Source: Tardiphaga alba (GTDB lineage: Bacteria; Pseudomonadota; Alphaproteobacteria; Rhizobiales; Xanthobacteraceae). From it: a DNA stretch of 64,000 nucleotides. Each line of letters begins with the position of its first letter. Positions within the stretch are counted from its first letter, which is position 1. The translations under genes were made by a program, and so were the position numbers. The stretch lies in NCBI RefSeq assembly GCF_018279705.1, contig NZ_CP036498.1, positions 3,923,001 through 3,987,000 on the forward strand, written 5' to 3'. The notes beneath the pieces are model-generated. The model worked only from the letters and a program-made list of their open reading frames with translations, made no database searches and was not told the origin of the DNA. This document shows positions 52,839-63,114 of this stretch, one piece after another.

Positions 52839-54794
52839 ATGATTCAAAGCCAAATCAAACCGCGCGTGTTCTTCGGCGCGTCCGCTGTCATCGCCACCCT
52901 GCTCATCGTTACCATCACCATGCCCGGCACCGCCGACAGCATGTTCAAGACGGCACAGAGCTGGGTTATCGACACCTTCGGGTGGTTCTATGTCGCGGCG
53001 GTCGCGACGTTTCTGGTCGTGGTACTGGTTCTCGGCTTCGGCCCCGCAGGCAAGCTGCGCCTGGGACCCGACGATGCTGAGCCGGAATTTCCCTATGTGT
53101 CCTGGCTCGCGATGCTGTTCGCGGCCGGCATGGGCATCGGCTTGATGTATTTCGCCGTGGCCGAACCGGTGCAGCATTACATCTCGCCGCCGGAAGCGAA
53201 GAGCGGCACGATCACCGCCGCGCGCGAGGCGATGGCTATCACCTTCCATCACTATGGCGTCCATGCCTGGGCGATCTACGCCATCGTCGGCCTCAGCCTC
53301 GGTTACTTCACCTATCGCAAGGGATTGCCACTCGCCTTCCGCTCCGGCCTGTCGCCCATTCTCGGCAAGCGCATCAATGGCCCGCTCGGCGATGCCATCG
53401 ACATCTTTGCCGTCTGCGGCACCGTGTTCGGCGTCGCCACCTCGCTCGGCTTCGGCGTGTCGCAGATGACCGCCGGCCTCGCCTATAATTACGGGATCAC
53501 CGACAGCGCGATCATGAAGGTGACCGTGATCGCCGCGGTCATGGGCGTAGCGACCCTGTCCGTACTCAGCGGCGCCGATCGCGGCATCCGGCGTCTGTCC
53601 GAGCTCAATCTCGTACTTGCCGTGCTGCTGATGGTGTTCGTGATGTGCAGCGGGCCAACGCTGTTCCTGCTGCGCGCGCTGGTGCAGAATTTCGGCCTCT
53701 ATCTCGATCATTTCGTCGAGCGAACTTTCAAGCTCTATGCCTATGAACCGAAGGCATGGATGGCGGATTGGACGCTATTCTATTGGGCATGGTGGATCGC
53801 ATGGTCGCCGTTTGTCGGCATGTTCATCGCCCGCATCTCGCGCGGACGCACCATCCGTGAATTCGTGATCGGCGTGCTGTTCGTGCCGACGGCCTTCACC
53901 TTTCTCTGGATGACGGTGTTCGGCAATACGGCGATTTCGCTCGATCTCGGCACCGCTCATGGCGGCATCGCGGCGGCCGTGCAGGCCAATCTGTCGACGG
54001 CGCTTTTCAAATTTCTCGAATATCTGCCGGCTGCAGGCTTCACCTCCGGCCTCACGATCCTGCTGGTCGGCGTGTTCTTCGTCACCTCGGCCGACTCTGG
54101 CGCCCTGGTGATCGACACGCTGGCGTCCGGCGGCAAGGAAGATACGCCGCGCTGGCAGCGCATCTATTGGTGCATCGTGCTCGGTACCACCGCGGCGCTG
54201 TTGCTGCTCGCGGGCGGCCTCGATGCGCTGCAGGCCGCGACACTGCTCGCGGCGCTGCCCTTCTGCTTCATCATGCTGATGCTGGCTTACGGCCTGGTGC
54301 GGCAGACCAGCGCCGATCTCGACGGTGAGACGATTTCGCAGGAAAGCCCCGACATCAGCGAGCGGCTGCGCAGACTGTTCGTGCCTGCGAGCCGCGCCGA
54401 GATCGAGCGCCAAATCATCGGGCATGGCGTGCCGGCGCTGCAATCGGTGTGTCAGGCCATGCTCGATGAAGGCTGGGCTGACAGCGAGGTGAAAATCGAT
54501 AGCGAGGGCGCGTCGCTGACGATCGGTTTCGGCAACGGGCGCTCATTCGTCTATCGTTTGCTGCCACGATCCCGTCCGCTGGCCGCCTATACGGCATGGG
54601 AGACCCCGGCAGCGCATCGCAGCCGGACCTGGATGCTGGCTGCGCGAACCAACAGCGAGGCCCGTCATCGCGATCTCACCGGTTTCTCCGAGTTGCAGAT
54701 CACAGGAGACCTGCTGGGGCAGCTGGAAAGCTCGCGCCTCGCATGGGGCGCCGTCAGCAGCGCTGCCGGGCGCCAGCCAGCCAGCTCGGCGTAG
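52839..54794 (+). CDS. BCCT-family transporter (choline/glycine betaine type)
   Basis: 651 aa, ATG at 52839. Twelve membrane segments with the BCCT signatures [20 protein letters not shown] and [30 protein letters not shown], which hold the Trp box that binds trimethylammonium groups. A C-terminal cytoplasmic tail of ~150 residues (from about 500) is longer than in the simplest members and recalls BetT. It imports choline, betaine or carnitine with Na+ or H+, for osmoprotection or catabolism; the exact substrate is unknown. No bet genes are adjacent. Confidence 0.9.
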   Translation: MIQSQIKPRVFFGASAVIATLLIVTITMPGTADSMFKTAQSWVIDTFGWFYVAAVATFLVVVLVLGFGPAGKLRLGPDDAEPEFPYVSWLAMLFAAGMGIGLMYFAVAEPVQHYISPPEAKSGTITAAREAMAITFHHYGVHAWAIYAIVGLSLGYFTYRKGLPLAFRSGLSPILGKRINGPLGDAIDIFAVCGTVFGVATSLGFGVSQMTAGLAYNYGITDSAIMKVTVIAAVMGVATLSVLSGADRGIRRLSELNLVLAVLLMVFVMCSGPTLFLLRALVQNFGLYLDHFVERTFKLYAYEPKAWMADWTLFYWAWWIAWSPFVGMFIARISRGRTIREFVIGVLFVPTAFTFLWMTVFGNTAISLDLGTAHGGIAAAVQANLSTALFKFLEYLPAAGFTSGLTILLVGVFFVTSADSGALVIDTLASGGKEDTPRWQRIYWCIVLGTTAALLLLAGGLDALQAATLLAALPFCFIMLMLAYGLVRQTSADLDGETISQESPDISERLRRLFVPASRAEIERQIIGHGVPALQSVCQAMLDEGWADSEVKIDSEGASLTIGFGNGRSFVYRLLPRSRPLAAYTAWETPAAHRSRTWMLAARTNSEARHRDLTGFSELQITGDLLGQLESSRLAWGAVSSAAGRQPASSA

Positions 54795-54912
54795 AGCAGC
54801 GCGACGGTCAAAACCTTGCCGGACTGCTGTTGCATCATCCGAATCGGCTGCTATACCGCTGTTCCCCGCTTACCTGCGCCCGTGTGCAGGAGTGAGCCAC
54901 AGGAGAAAAGAC

Positions 54913-56949
54913 ATGACTGAGAATGAAGGCTCCGGATTCAAGTTCGGCCTCGCCAACCTCACCCCCGCCGACCAGAACAGCGCGAACGTCAACCTCACCT
55001 TCCCGGACGGCGCCGTGCGCCAGTATCCGCGGGGGACGACCGGTTTCGACATCGCCAAGGGCATCTCGCCCTCGCTCGCCAAGCGCACTGTCGCCATGGC
55101 GCTGGACGGCGTGGTCACCGACCTCAACGATTCCATCGAGGCGGATGCCAAGCTCGAACTGATCAATCGCGAAGACCCGCGCGCGCTGGAGCTGATCCGG
55201 CATGACGCCGCGCATGTGCTCGCCGAAGCCGTGCAGACGCTGTGGCCATCGACCCAGGTCACCATCGGCCCGGTGATCGAGAACGGCTTCTACTACGACT
55301 TCTATCGCGAAGAGCCCTTCACGCCGGAAGATTTTGCCGCCATCGAAAAGAAGATGCGCGAGCTGATCCAGCGCGACACGCCTTTCACCAAGCAGGTGTG
55401 GGACCGCGAAAAGACCAAGCAGGTGTTCCGCGACAAGGGCGAGGCCTTCAAGGTCGAGCTGGTCGATGCCATTCCCGGCAACGAGCCGATCAAGATCTAT
55501 TACCAGGGCGACTGGTTCGATCTCTGCCGCGGCCCGCATATGACCTCGACGGGCAAGATCGGCAACGCCTTCAAGCTGATGAAGGTAGCCGGCGCCTATT
55601 GGCGCGGCGACAGCAACAATCCGATGCTGACGCGCATCTACGGCACCGCCTTCGCCAAGCAGGAAGACCTCGACGCTTACATGAAGCAGATCGAGGAAGC
55701 GGAGAAGCGTGACCATCGTAAATTGGGGCGCGAGCTCGACCTCTTCCACTTCCAGGAAGAAGGCCCGGGCGTCGTGTTCTGGCATCCGAAGGGCTGGACC
55801 ATTTTCCAAGCCCTGATCGCCTATATGCGCCGCCGCCTCGACGGCGACTATCAGGAGGTCAATGCGCCCCAGATCCTCGACAAGGGACTGTGGGAGACGT
55901 CGGGCCATTGGGGCTGGTATCGCGAAAACATGTTCGCGGCACAGTCGGCCGGCGAAGAGGCCGAGGACAAGCGCTGGTTCGCGCTGAAGCCGATGAATTG
56001 CCCCGGCCATGTGCAGATCTTCAAGCATGGCCTGAAGAGCTATCGCGACCTGCCGCTGCGCCTCGCCGAATTCGGCGTGGTGCATCGCTATGAAGCCTCG
56101 GGCGCCATGCACGGGTTGATGCGCGTGCGCGGCTTCACCCAGGACGACGCACATGTGTTCTGCACCGAGAACCAGCTCGCGGATGAGTGCCTCAAGATCA
56201 ACGACCTGATCCTATCGACCTATACCGACTTCGACTTCGGCGACATTGTGGTGAAACTCTCCACGCGGCCGGAGAAGCGCGTCGGAACCGACGAGATGTG
56301 GGATCACGCCGAGCGCGTGATGGCCACCGTGCTATCCGCCATCGAGGCGCAGTCGGGCGGCCGCATCAAGACCGAGATCTCGCCGGGCGAAGGCGCGTTC
56401 TACGGGCCGAAGTTCGAATATGTGCTGCGCGACGCCATCGGCCGCGACTGGCAGTGCGGCACCACGCAGGTTGACTTCAACCTGCCGGAGCGTTTTGGCG
56501 CGTTCTATATCGATGCCGATGGATCGAAGAAGGCGCCCGTGATGGTGCATCGTGCGATCTGCGGCTCGATGGAACGCTTCATCGGCATCCTGATCGAGCA
56601 CTATGCCGGCAGCTTCCCGCTCTGGCTGGCGCCGACGCAGGTGATGGTCACCACCATCACGTCGGAAGGCGATGAATATGCCAAGGTCGTCGCCGCCGCC
56701 GCCCGAAAAGCCGGGCTGCGCGTCGAGATCGACCTGCGCAACGAGAAGATCAACTACAAGGTCCGCGAGCACTCGCTGGCCAAGATCCCAGCTCTTCTCG
56801 TGGTCGGCAAGAAGGAAGCCGAGAGCCACTCGGTGTCGGTCCGACGCCTCGGCAGCGAAGGCCAGAAGGTGATATCCACCGACGAAGCCATCGCGGCGCT
56901 GGTGGAAGAAGCGACGCCGCCCGACGTCAAGCGCGCCAAAGCGAGCTGA
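54913..56949 (+). CDS. thrS: Threonyl-tRNA synthetase
   Basis: 678 aa from ATG at 54913 behind AGGAGAAAAGAC. Domains in order: a TGS domain ([20 protein letters not shown]), the editing domain with [10 protein letters not shown] (HxxxH), class II catalytic core with motif 1 region [12 protein letters not shown], motif 2 ([22 protein letters not shown]), CPGHVQIF with the zinc Cys, and [33 protein letters not shown], then the anticodon-binding domain ending [12 protein letters not shown]. Charges tRNA-Thr. Intact. A 36-residue longer N-terminus than E. coli is typical of the group. Confidence 0.97.
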   Translation: MTENEGSGFKFGLANLTPADQNSANVNLTFPDGAVRQYPRGTTGFDIAKGISPSLAKRTVAMALDGVVTDLNDSIEADAKLELINREDPRALELIRHDAAHVLAEAVQTLWPSTQVTIGPVIENGFYYDFYREEPFTPEDFAAIEKKMRELIQRDTPFTKQVWDREKTKQVFRDKGEAFKVELVDAIPGNEPIKIYYQGDWFDLCRGPHMTSTGKIGNAFKLMKVAGAYWRGDSNNPMLTRIYGTAFAKQEDLDAYMKQIEEAEKRDHRKLGRELDLFHFQEEGPGVVFWHPKGWTIFQALIAYMRRRLDGDYQEVNAPQILDKGLWETSGHWGWYRENMFAAQSAGEEAEDKRWFALKPMNCPGHVQIFKHGLKSYRDLPLRLAEFGVVHRYEASGAMHGLMRVRGFTQDDAHVFCTENQLADECLKINDLILSTYTDFDFGDIVVKLSTRPEKRVGTDEMWDHAERVMATVLSAIEAQSGGRIKTEISPGEGAFYGPKFEYVLRDAIGRDWQCGTTQVDFNLPERFGAFYIDADGSKKAPVMVHRAICGSMERFIGILIEHYAGSFPLWLAPTQVMVTTITSEGDEYAKVVAAAARKAGLRVEIDLRNEKINYKVREHSLAKIPALLVVGKKEAESHSVSVRRLGSEGQKVISTDEAIAALVEEATPPDVKRAKAS

Positions 56950-56952
56950 GCC

Positions 56953-57162
56953 ATGAGCGACGACGAAATCGAGATCGAGGCCTATCCGCTGCGGTCGTAT
57001 CAGCTGATCCCGGACCCCAACCGTCCGGACGTGGTGGCTTTGGCGCTCGAGACCGAGTTGGGCCATAGCCTCTATCTGGCATCGCGTGCGGTGCTTGAGG
57101 ATCTCGGTCGGGATCTTCTCGACCGGGCGTCCAAGATGCCCGAGCACAAGACGGCCAGCTAG
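56953..57162 (+). CDS. Small acidic hypothetical protein after thrS
   Basis: 69 aa, ATG at 56953, 3 bases after the thrS stop, so probably co-transcribed. Content: EIEIEAYPLRSYQLIPDPNR followed by ALALETELGHSLYLASRAVL and LGRDLLDRA. No domain is recognised. It is followed by a hairpin terminator. Function unknown, but the tight linkage to thrS suggests a conserved small gene. Confidence 0.65.
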   Translation: MSDDEIEIEAYPLRSYQLIPDPNRPDVVALALETELGHSLYLASRAVLEDLGRDLLDRASKMPEHKTAS

Positions 57163-57202
57163 CGGCGACCGTTCTGCGATCACAATCCGTCTAAACCAGC
57201 AA

Positions 57203-57222
57203 GGCCCGCCTCGTGGCGGGCC
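57203..57222 (+). terminator. Hairpin after the thrS transcript
   Basis: GGCCCGCC-TCGT-GGCGGGCC is an 8-bp GC stem, 41 bases after the small gene's stop. The downstream sequence GTTGCG is not T-rich, so termination strength is uncertain. Confidence 0.5.
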
Positions 57223-57280
57223 GTTGCGCATGATATGCCATCAATCAAATCTGCATATCCTCATTTGTGAGACCTTGCCC

Positions 57281-57847
57281 GTGACCGACACGATCGAATT
57301 TCTGAAGACCCGCCGCTCCGTCAAGCCGCGCGAAATGTCCGGCAAGGGCCCCTCCTCCGCCGAGTTGGAAACCATCCTCACCATCGGCGCACGCGTACCG
57401 GATCACGGCAAGCTGGCACCGTGGCGCTTCATCGTGTTCGAAGGCGACGCGCGCAAGCGCGCAGGCAATGTGATTGCCACTGTCTTCGCCCGCAAGAATC
57501 CGGATGCGCCGCATGAGACCGTCGAAGCAGAGAAACAGCGCCTCACCGAAGCGCCGCTGGTCATCGCGGTGGTGTCCTCGCTCAAGCAGCACCCGAAGGT
57601 GCCCGCCTGGGAACAGGAACTATCGGCCGGTGCAAGCTGCATGAACATCGCCGCTGCAGCCACGGCGCTCGGCTATGGCGCCAACTGGCTCACGGGCTGG
57701 TACGCCTTCGATCGCGACGTGATGACCGGTCTCGGGCTCTCCGCCGAAGAAAAGCTCGCCGGCTTCATCCATATCGGCGGCAAGCCGGATCGCGTGATCG
57801 AGGATCGGCCTCGGCCGGAATTGAAGGATCTGGTGACGCGGTTCTAA
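57281..57847 (+). CDS. Nitroreductase-family oxidoreductase (YdjA-like)
   Basis: 188 aa from GTG at 57281. FMN-binding cues: LKTRRSVKPREMS at the start, LTIGARVPDHGKLAPWRFIV (the classic ARVPDHGKL box), ELSAGASCMNIAAAATALGY and GANWLTGWYAFDR, with HIGGKP near the end. It reduces nitro compounds or quinones with NAD(P)H; the natural substrate is unknown. ATG starts are not available, and GTG fits the alignment. It is followed after 21 bases by the end of the IS110 transposase gene. Confidence 0.85.
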   Translation: MTDTIEFLKTRRSVKPREMSGKGPSSAELETILTIGARVPDHGKLAPWRFIVFEGDARKRAGNVIATVFARKNPDAPHETVEAEKQRLTEAPLVIAVVSSLKQHPKVPAWEQELSAGASCMNIAAAATALGYGANWLTGWYAFDRDVMTGLGLSAEEKLAGFIHIGGKPDRVIEDRPRPELKDLVTRF

Positions 57848-57868
57848 AACGCTGTGCCGTAGCAACCA

Positions 57869-58819
57869 TTAAAGCGCGGGACTTTTGATCCACGGAGTTC
57901 CGCGCTGGACGACGGTGTTAGCGTAGACGATGAGCTTCCTGGCACAGGCGATGAGTGCGGCCTGGTGGGCTTTCCCACGGGCCATCAATCGTCGGTAGAG
58001 GTCGATCAGAGCCGCATTCCACCGGAATGAAGCCGGCAAAGCGGCCGCGTACAGCGACCGGCGCAGCCGATCGCGCCCGCCGGCAATATGGCGTTGGCCA
58101 CGGTGCTTGCCGCTGTCGTTATCAAACGGCGCAAGGCCAGCCAAAGCTGCAGCTTCCTCGCGGCTGATCTGGCCGAGCTCAGGCATGCGGATGACGATGG
58201 CAAGCGCGGTGCGTTCGCCGATACCGGGAATGCTAAGCACCAAGGCGAGGCGCCGCGCCAGATCATCATGCTGGCGCAGCAGAGCAGCAATCCGCTTGAG
58301 TTCGGCCCGGCGCCGCGCCTGCAAACGCGCAATGTCGCGAAGATAAAGACGTCGCTGCTGTGGCTCGCCAATATGCTCGAGGCGGATTTTGAGACGGGCG
58401 ATGTCCTCCTCAGTCTGCTCAACAAAGGTGAGTTGGCCCGCTAATCCCGTCAGTCTGGCGTCCGGCGCAATATCGCGCGGCTCGGCCTGCGCGGTGTAAG
58501 CGGCGATCAGTTCGGCATCGAGAGCGTCATTTTTGGCGCGGCGTAGCCGTGACTTTGCAAAGTTTTTCACCTGTAGCGGTTGCAGCAGCAGAACCACAAA
58601 GCCGGCTCCCCGCAAATAGGCAACGACGCCGCTTTCGTAGCCGCCGGTGGCTTCGATTCCGACCTTGTTGACGCCAGCTCCGGCGAGGCGTGACGCCAGA
58701 TCCCGCCATCCACTGACGCAATTCTCGATCTGCCATCGCTTTGACTGGCCGTGCAGCGCGATATCGAGCTTGTGCTTGGCCGTATCGATACCGGCCACCT
58801 GTGTGATAGTCTGTGTCAT
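57869..58819 (-). mobile_element. IS110-family transposase
   Basis: 316 aa from ATG at 58819. The N-terminal DEDD domain begins AGIDTAKHKLDIALHG (first Asp), then GIEATGGYESG (Glu), RRAKNDALDAELIAAY (Asp pair). A coiled middle leads to a C-terminal transposase domain with SIPGIGERTALAI and a Ser in the serine-recombinase-like segment DNDSGKHRGQRHIAGGRD. This is IS110 type, which lacks long terminal repeats, so I cannot define element ends; recent work shows IS110 enzymes use a bridge RNA encoded beside the gene. The gene is intact. The GTG-start nitroreductase is on one side and a REP-like repeat on the other. Confidence 0.9.
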
Positions 58820-59028
58820 CTTCCTCGACCCTGCCTTGTGAAAGCGAACCTTGAGTTCCGGCAACCATCCGGGTCCGATGAAGGTGCTGGCGCGATCCCG
58901 CTACGAGACAGTCTCAGACGACTCAGGGCGGATACGATCCGATCGCCAGCGCTCTGCCGCGGATTGCACTCCGCGGCAGAGCATTCCTCTCGGAATGGCC
59001 TCACAATAACAGGTCGGGCTATTACAAG
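58820..59028. other. Upstream non-coding flank of the IS110 gene
   Basis: 209 bases before the transposase start. It probably includes the element's left-end region and the place where an IS110 bridge RNA would be encoded, but I cannot fold or search it. No gene is seen. Confidence 0.35.
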
Positions 59029-59108
59029 GGCGGATTAGGCGAAGCCGTAATCCGCCGCGGAGTTTCAGTCGTGAGCTCTGCCGGCGGATTACGCTGCGCT
59101 AATCCGCC
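59029..59108. repeat. REP-like palindromic repeat pair
   Basis: Two copies of a palindrome of the form GGCGGATTA...TAATCCGCC occur: 59029-59055 (with GGCGAAGCCG in the centre) and 59083-59108 (with CGCTGCGC in the centre). GGCGGATTACGCTGCGCTAA is a repeat that I recall as common in bradyrhizobial genomes. It ends 8 bases before the stop of the GGDEF-EAL gene and may act as its terminator or as an RNA-stability element. Confidence 0.62.
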
Positions 59109-59115
59109 CTACGGT

Positions 59116-61585
59116 TCACGCCGCTTGCGTCGCGCAGCAGCCGAATTTCTGCAGCAAAGCGTCGAGCTCGCCCGCTGGCTTCGCCGCGCTGAACAGATAG
59201 CCCTGCACTTCGTTGCAGCCCTCGGCGCGCAGCCGTTCCAGCTGCTCCATCGTCTCGACGCCTTCCGCCGTCGTGGTGATGTTCATGCTGCGTCCGAGCC
59301 CCGAGATCGCGCGCACGATGGCCATGCAGTCCGGACGCTCCACCAGATCCTTCACGAAAGAGCGGTCGATCTTGATCTTGTCGAACGGAAAGCTGCGCAG
59401 ATAGCTCAGCGACGAATAGCCCGTCCCGAAGTCGTCCATGGAGATACGGACGCCGAGCGCGCGAAGCTGATGCAGGGTAGCGATGTTCGCTTCGGTTTCA
59501 GCGAGGAACACCGTCTCCGTGATCTCCAGTTCCAGGCGATGCGGCGGCAGGCCGGAATACGCCAGCGCGGCCACGACCACCTGAACCAGATTGCGGCTAC
59601 GGAACTGCACTGGCGACAGATTGACGGCCACCTTGATATCGTCGGGCCACTTCGCAGCTTCCGCACAGGCGCTGCGCAACACCCATTCGCCGAGTGCCAC
59701 GATCAGGCCGATGTCCTCAGCAACTGGAATGAAATCGGCAGGCGAAATCATGCCCTTTTCGGGATGCTTCCAGCGCAGCAGGGCTTCGAAGCCGACGATA
59801 CGGTCAATTCCGATATCGACGAGAGGCTGATAGTGGAGTTCGAAGTCACCGTCGGCGAACGCACCACGCAGGTCGAGCTCCATATCGCGTCGCTTCTGCG
59901 CCTGCCGATCCATCTCGCGTTCGAAAAAGTGATGAACGCTCCCGCCTTCGGCCTTCGCGCGATACAGCGCCATATCCGCGTTTCGCATCAGCTCTTCGCT
60001 GGTCGTACCGTCTCCCGGTGATAGTGCGATGCCGATACTGGCGCCGATCACCACCTCGATGTCGTCGCCCATGTCATAGGGCATGCTGACGACCTGTATC
60101 AAACGCGCCGCGAATTCATTCACCTCGTTCAACGTGACCTCGGAGGTCAGAACGACCGCAAACTCGTCCCCGCCAAGGCGCGCAACGAGATTGTTTCCAC
60201 GCACTTCGCCCCGCATGCGCTCGGCCACCTGCTTCAAAAGGCGATCGCCGGTCGGGTGACCGAAACTGTCATTGACGTTCTTGAACAGATCGAGATCGAT
60301 GCACAACACCGCCACATGCCGTTCGGGTCGTGGTGGTCCAGCGCCTGCGCCAGGCGCTCCTGATAGAAAACGCGATTGGGCAGATCCGTCAGCGCATCAT
60401 GATGCGCCATATGAGCGACACGCGCTTCGGCCTTACGACGCTCGGTGATGTCCACGATGGCGACGAGAAAACCATCCCGGCCGTCGAACACGACGCGACG
60501 GCCATAAGTGAGCACCTGTATCTCGGAGCCGTCAGCCTTGATGTGTCGCCAATTGCGGTCCGACTGATAGCTGTCGCCGAGCTGGGTCAGAGCGCGCGTA
60601 TGCGCGTCCCATTCGTCGCGCGGCCAGATCTCTTTCAATTCCATGCGCAGCAGGGCTTCGCGCTCATAACCGTAATGGGAGACCGCGGCGTCGTTGACGC
60701 TCAGGAACCGCATGGTTTCGGCGTCGAATACCCACATCGGCATGGGGTTGCCGTCGAACAGCAAGCGGAACGAGGCATCACGCCGTTTGATCTCGGTGAT
60801 ATCGGACACGGTGAGCGACACCAGATCACCAAGCGCCGTCGCGGTCAGGCGCAAATGACGATCATCGCTATCGATTTCCAGCTTGCCGCTGGCTTCTTTC
60901 GCGATCATCGACAGCAGCCATCGCGTCACGTCCGGCAAGCAGAGTGCATGGCCGCCTTCGCTAAGCCTGCGCCATTGCAAATCGGTCAAAGCAACTTTCA
61001 GCAATCGCGCCGCACCCTGGTTGTGATGCACGATCTGGAAGTCGAACGCCTTGTTCGATGAGTCGCGAATGGCTGCGAGCGAGACGATACCTTCGTCGGT
61101 TGACGAGAAGATCGCATCCACCAGGTTGTAGCGGGGCCCTTGCTCGTTGATATAGGCGCCGACCAGCTTTACCCCCAACGCGAGGCAGTTGGCAGCGCCA
61201 GAATATCATAGGTCTGAACCAGGCCATCACGCACGCAATGCGCTACCGCGAGATGTGGCCGGTTGGTCTGGAGCGCGCAGTTCGCGGCATCGGTGAGCGC
61301 CCTTGCGCAATCCGGCAGCACGATGTCGAGCGGAATATCCCATCGATCGTCGGCAAGCCATTGCTGCGCATAACGGCCACTGCGCGATATCTCGAAACTA
61401 TCACCGCGGGTCTTTAGCAGCACGATGTGATCCGCCATCCGCCCAAGGCTGCCGAGCATCACTTCTTCATAGCCGGGCAACACCTGGCCGGGCCGGACGG
61501 CAGCGCGCCACTTGCGCTGCAGCGCGGGGATGTCGTCAAAAACTTTGATGTCCGTGTTGACGGATAGTTTCTTGGCCGCGATCAC
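59116..61585 (-). CDS. PAS-GGDEF-EAL cyclic-di-GMP enzyme (two single-base breaks)
   Basis: About 823 aa after adding one G near 61174 and one C near 60326. GTG start at 61585 chosen behind AAGGA; a TTG at 61627 is possible. N-terminal region of ~140 residues, PAS-like sensor domain (FDGNPMPMWVFDAETMRFLS then AAVSHYGYEREALL, ADGSEIQVLTYGRRVVFDGRDGFL), GGDEF domain (VLCIDLDLFKNVNDSFGHPT, ARLGGDEFAVVL) and EAL domain (GFEALLRWKHPEKGMI, MDDFGTGYSSLSYL). Both active-site motifs are intact, so it may make or break c-di-GMP. The PAS signal is unknown. The 169-base gap before it (61628-61796) shows nothing recognisable. Confidence 0.88.
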
Positions 61586-61796
61586 GACGCATCCTTGCGC
61601 AAGCTTGTAGCGATGTCCGCTAATCAAGCCAGGCCGCTTAATGTCGTGTAAATGTTTTGCAGACAGATGCCGCTACGTCGTCATGCCACAGAACAAACTC
61701 ATGCAATGGTTAGTTCGCGATTCACAACAATGACAGCCGGATGACGGTTAAGTCGCGTTTGATGCAAATGCAGACACACAAGCGCAGGCGCGACTG

Positions 61797-62867
61797 TCAG
61801 CGGGCGATGACTTCAATTTCGCCATCGACGCCATTGACGACATTGAAGGGCTTCTCGAACACCTTGCCTTCGTTTTTAGCGATGGCGCGATACTCGCCTT
61901 CGGCCAGCGTGACCTTCGGAAAGGCACCGATGGATTCCTTGATCACGTCGCCTGCGGGCGTGATCACCGACCAGGCGGTGTTCGCAAGCGCTTCACCGCC
62001 CTTGTCGCTCACCAGCTTCATGGTGATCACAGCGGCACGGTGCGTGATGGTGACGTCGGTCAGCTTGCTGGCTTGCACCCGGATATCGGAACGCACGACC
62101 GAATTGGCGTCGCCGTAATTGGAGATCAGGTAGTAGGTGCCCTCTTGCAGCAGCACGACATCGCCCGCGGCGACGTTCGGCAACAATGCTGCGCGTTCGC
62201 CACCGTCAAACTGGCTGCCCTTGTAGATGCTGAAAGAGATCTGGTTCGACGGGATCTTGCTGGTCCCGACACGCCCTTCGATACGCAGGCCGCCGGCAGG
62301 CAGCACGAAGGACTCGCGGTCGGTGTCCGACTTGATGGTGACCGGCCTGACTGCGCTTACGAGGCCGAGAGCGACATGCACGACATAGTTGCCGGGCGGC
62401 AGCACGATATTCGGCGTCGCCCCCCGGTCCTCGCGGATCATCTTGAAAGCCCCGGTCTCGTCGGGCCGGTCGGAATAGACACGCCAGATCAGCCCGCCAT
62501 TCACCGGCGGCAGATCCTTGCCATAGCGCGCGCTGAGAGCCAGAGTACCCTGTACCGGGGCGGCCGGGCTGACCTGCACTGGCGATGACGCTGGCGGATT
62601 CACATTGGCGACGGGCGGCTGCAACAACGGCGCGGGCAGCAATGGGGCGGTGGACGGGCCGGACGGCGGTGCCAGACTTATGGCCGGCCCCGACGGGACA
62701 TCCGGAATCGCGGCGGGTGGAACCGGCGCCGGACGGTCGCTGAAAAACTGAGCCGAGGCCAAGCTCGAAGTCATGACGACCTGCATCACGGCAAGGCCGA
62801 GCGTCAAAGCCAGCCGCCTGTTCCGGACGGATGTCTGCAAATCATGGCCCCGTGTGGTCATTGTCAT
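61797..62867 (-). CDS. Secreted hypothetical protein with Pro-rich linker
   Basis: 356 aa from ATG at 62867. Signal peptide around ALTLGLAVMQVVMTSSLASA, cleaved after ASA. A proline/alanine-rich linker (about 45-95, e.g. PSGPSTAPLLPAPLLQPP) leads to a beta-rich region (GGLIWRVYSDRPDETGAFKM, LPPGNYVVHVALGLVSAVRP, GTYYLISNYGDANSVVRSDI) of carboxypeptidase-regulatory/Ig-like appearance. Family unknown, though similar proteins are frequent in bradyrhizobia. No neighbour hints at its role. Confidence 0.7.
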   Translation of the reverse strand: MTMTTRGHDLQTSVRNRRLALTLGLAVMQVVMTSSLASAQFFSDRPAPVPPAAIPDVPSGPAISLAPPSGPSTAPLLPAPLLQPPVANVNPPASSPVQVSPAAPVQGTLALSARYGKDLPPVNGGLIWRVYSDRPDETGAFKMIREDRGATPNIVLPPGNYVVHVALGLVSAVRPVTIKSDTDRESFVLPAGGLRIEGRVGTSKIPSNQISFSIYKGSQFDGGERAALLPNVAAGDVVLLQEGTYYLISNYGDANSVVRSDIRVQASKLTDVTITHRAAVITMKLVSDKGGEALANTAWSVITPAGDVIKESIGAFPKVTLAEGEYRAIAKNEGKVFEKPFNVVNGVDGEIEVIAR

Positions 62868-63114
62868 GCTTTTCAACGAAAACGCGGCAAATTCAAGCCT
62901 TGACCGCTGTTAGCCCCCTGCTTTGGCAGCCCGGCGCCACCCGCGCCCCACCTTTCCGGGGGCTTTGAGCCCAGAGGTCGCCATCCAGTCACATTGGCCA
63001 CTTAAGCCCTGGATATATTGCGTAAATGATGATCCATCGTCCGTCTGGCATGAAGGCGTTGCTGCGCTTAGATTGGCCGGCAAGCGTGAAAGGTCTTCTG
63101 TGCTGGAGATATTG

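Noticed and set aside
52815..53711. 298-aa minus-strand frame rich in His and Glu
   Set aside because: Antisense to the BCCT transporter; composition reflects the reverse of its coding strand.
54835..56154. 439-aa minus-strand open frame
   Set aside because: Antisense to thrS; no start signal or recognisable content.
59071..60021. 316-aa plus-strand frame
   Set aside because: Antisense to the EAL domain, which is clear.
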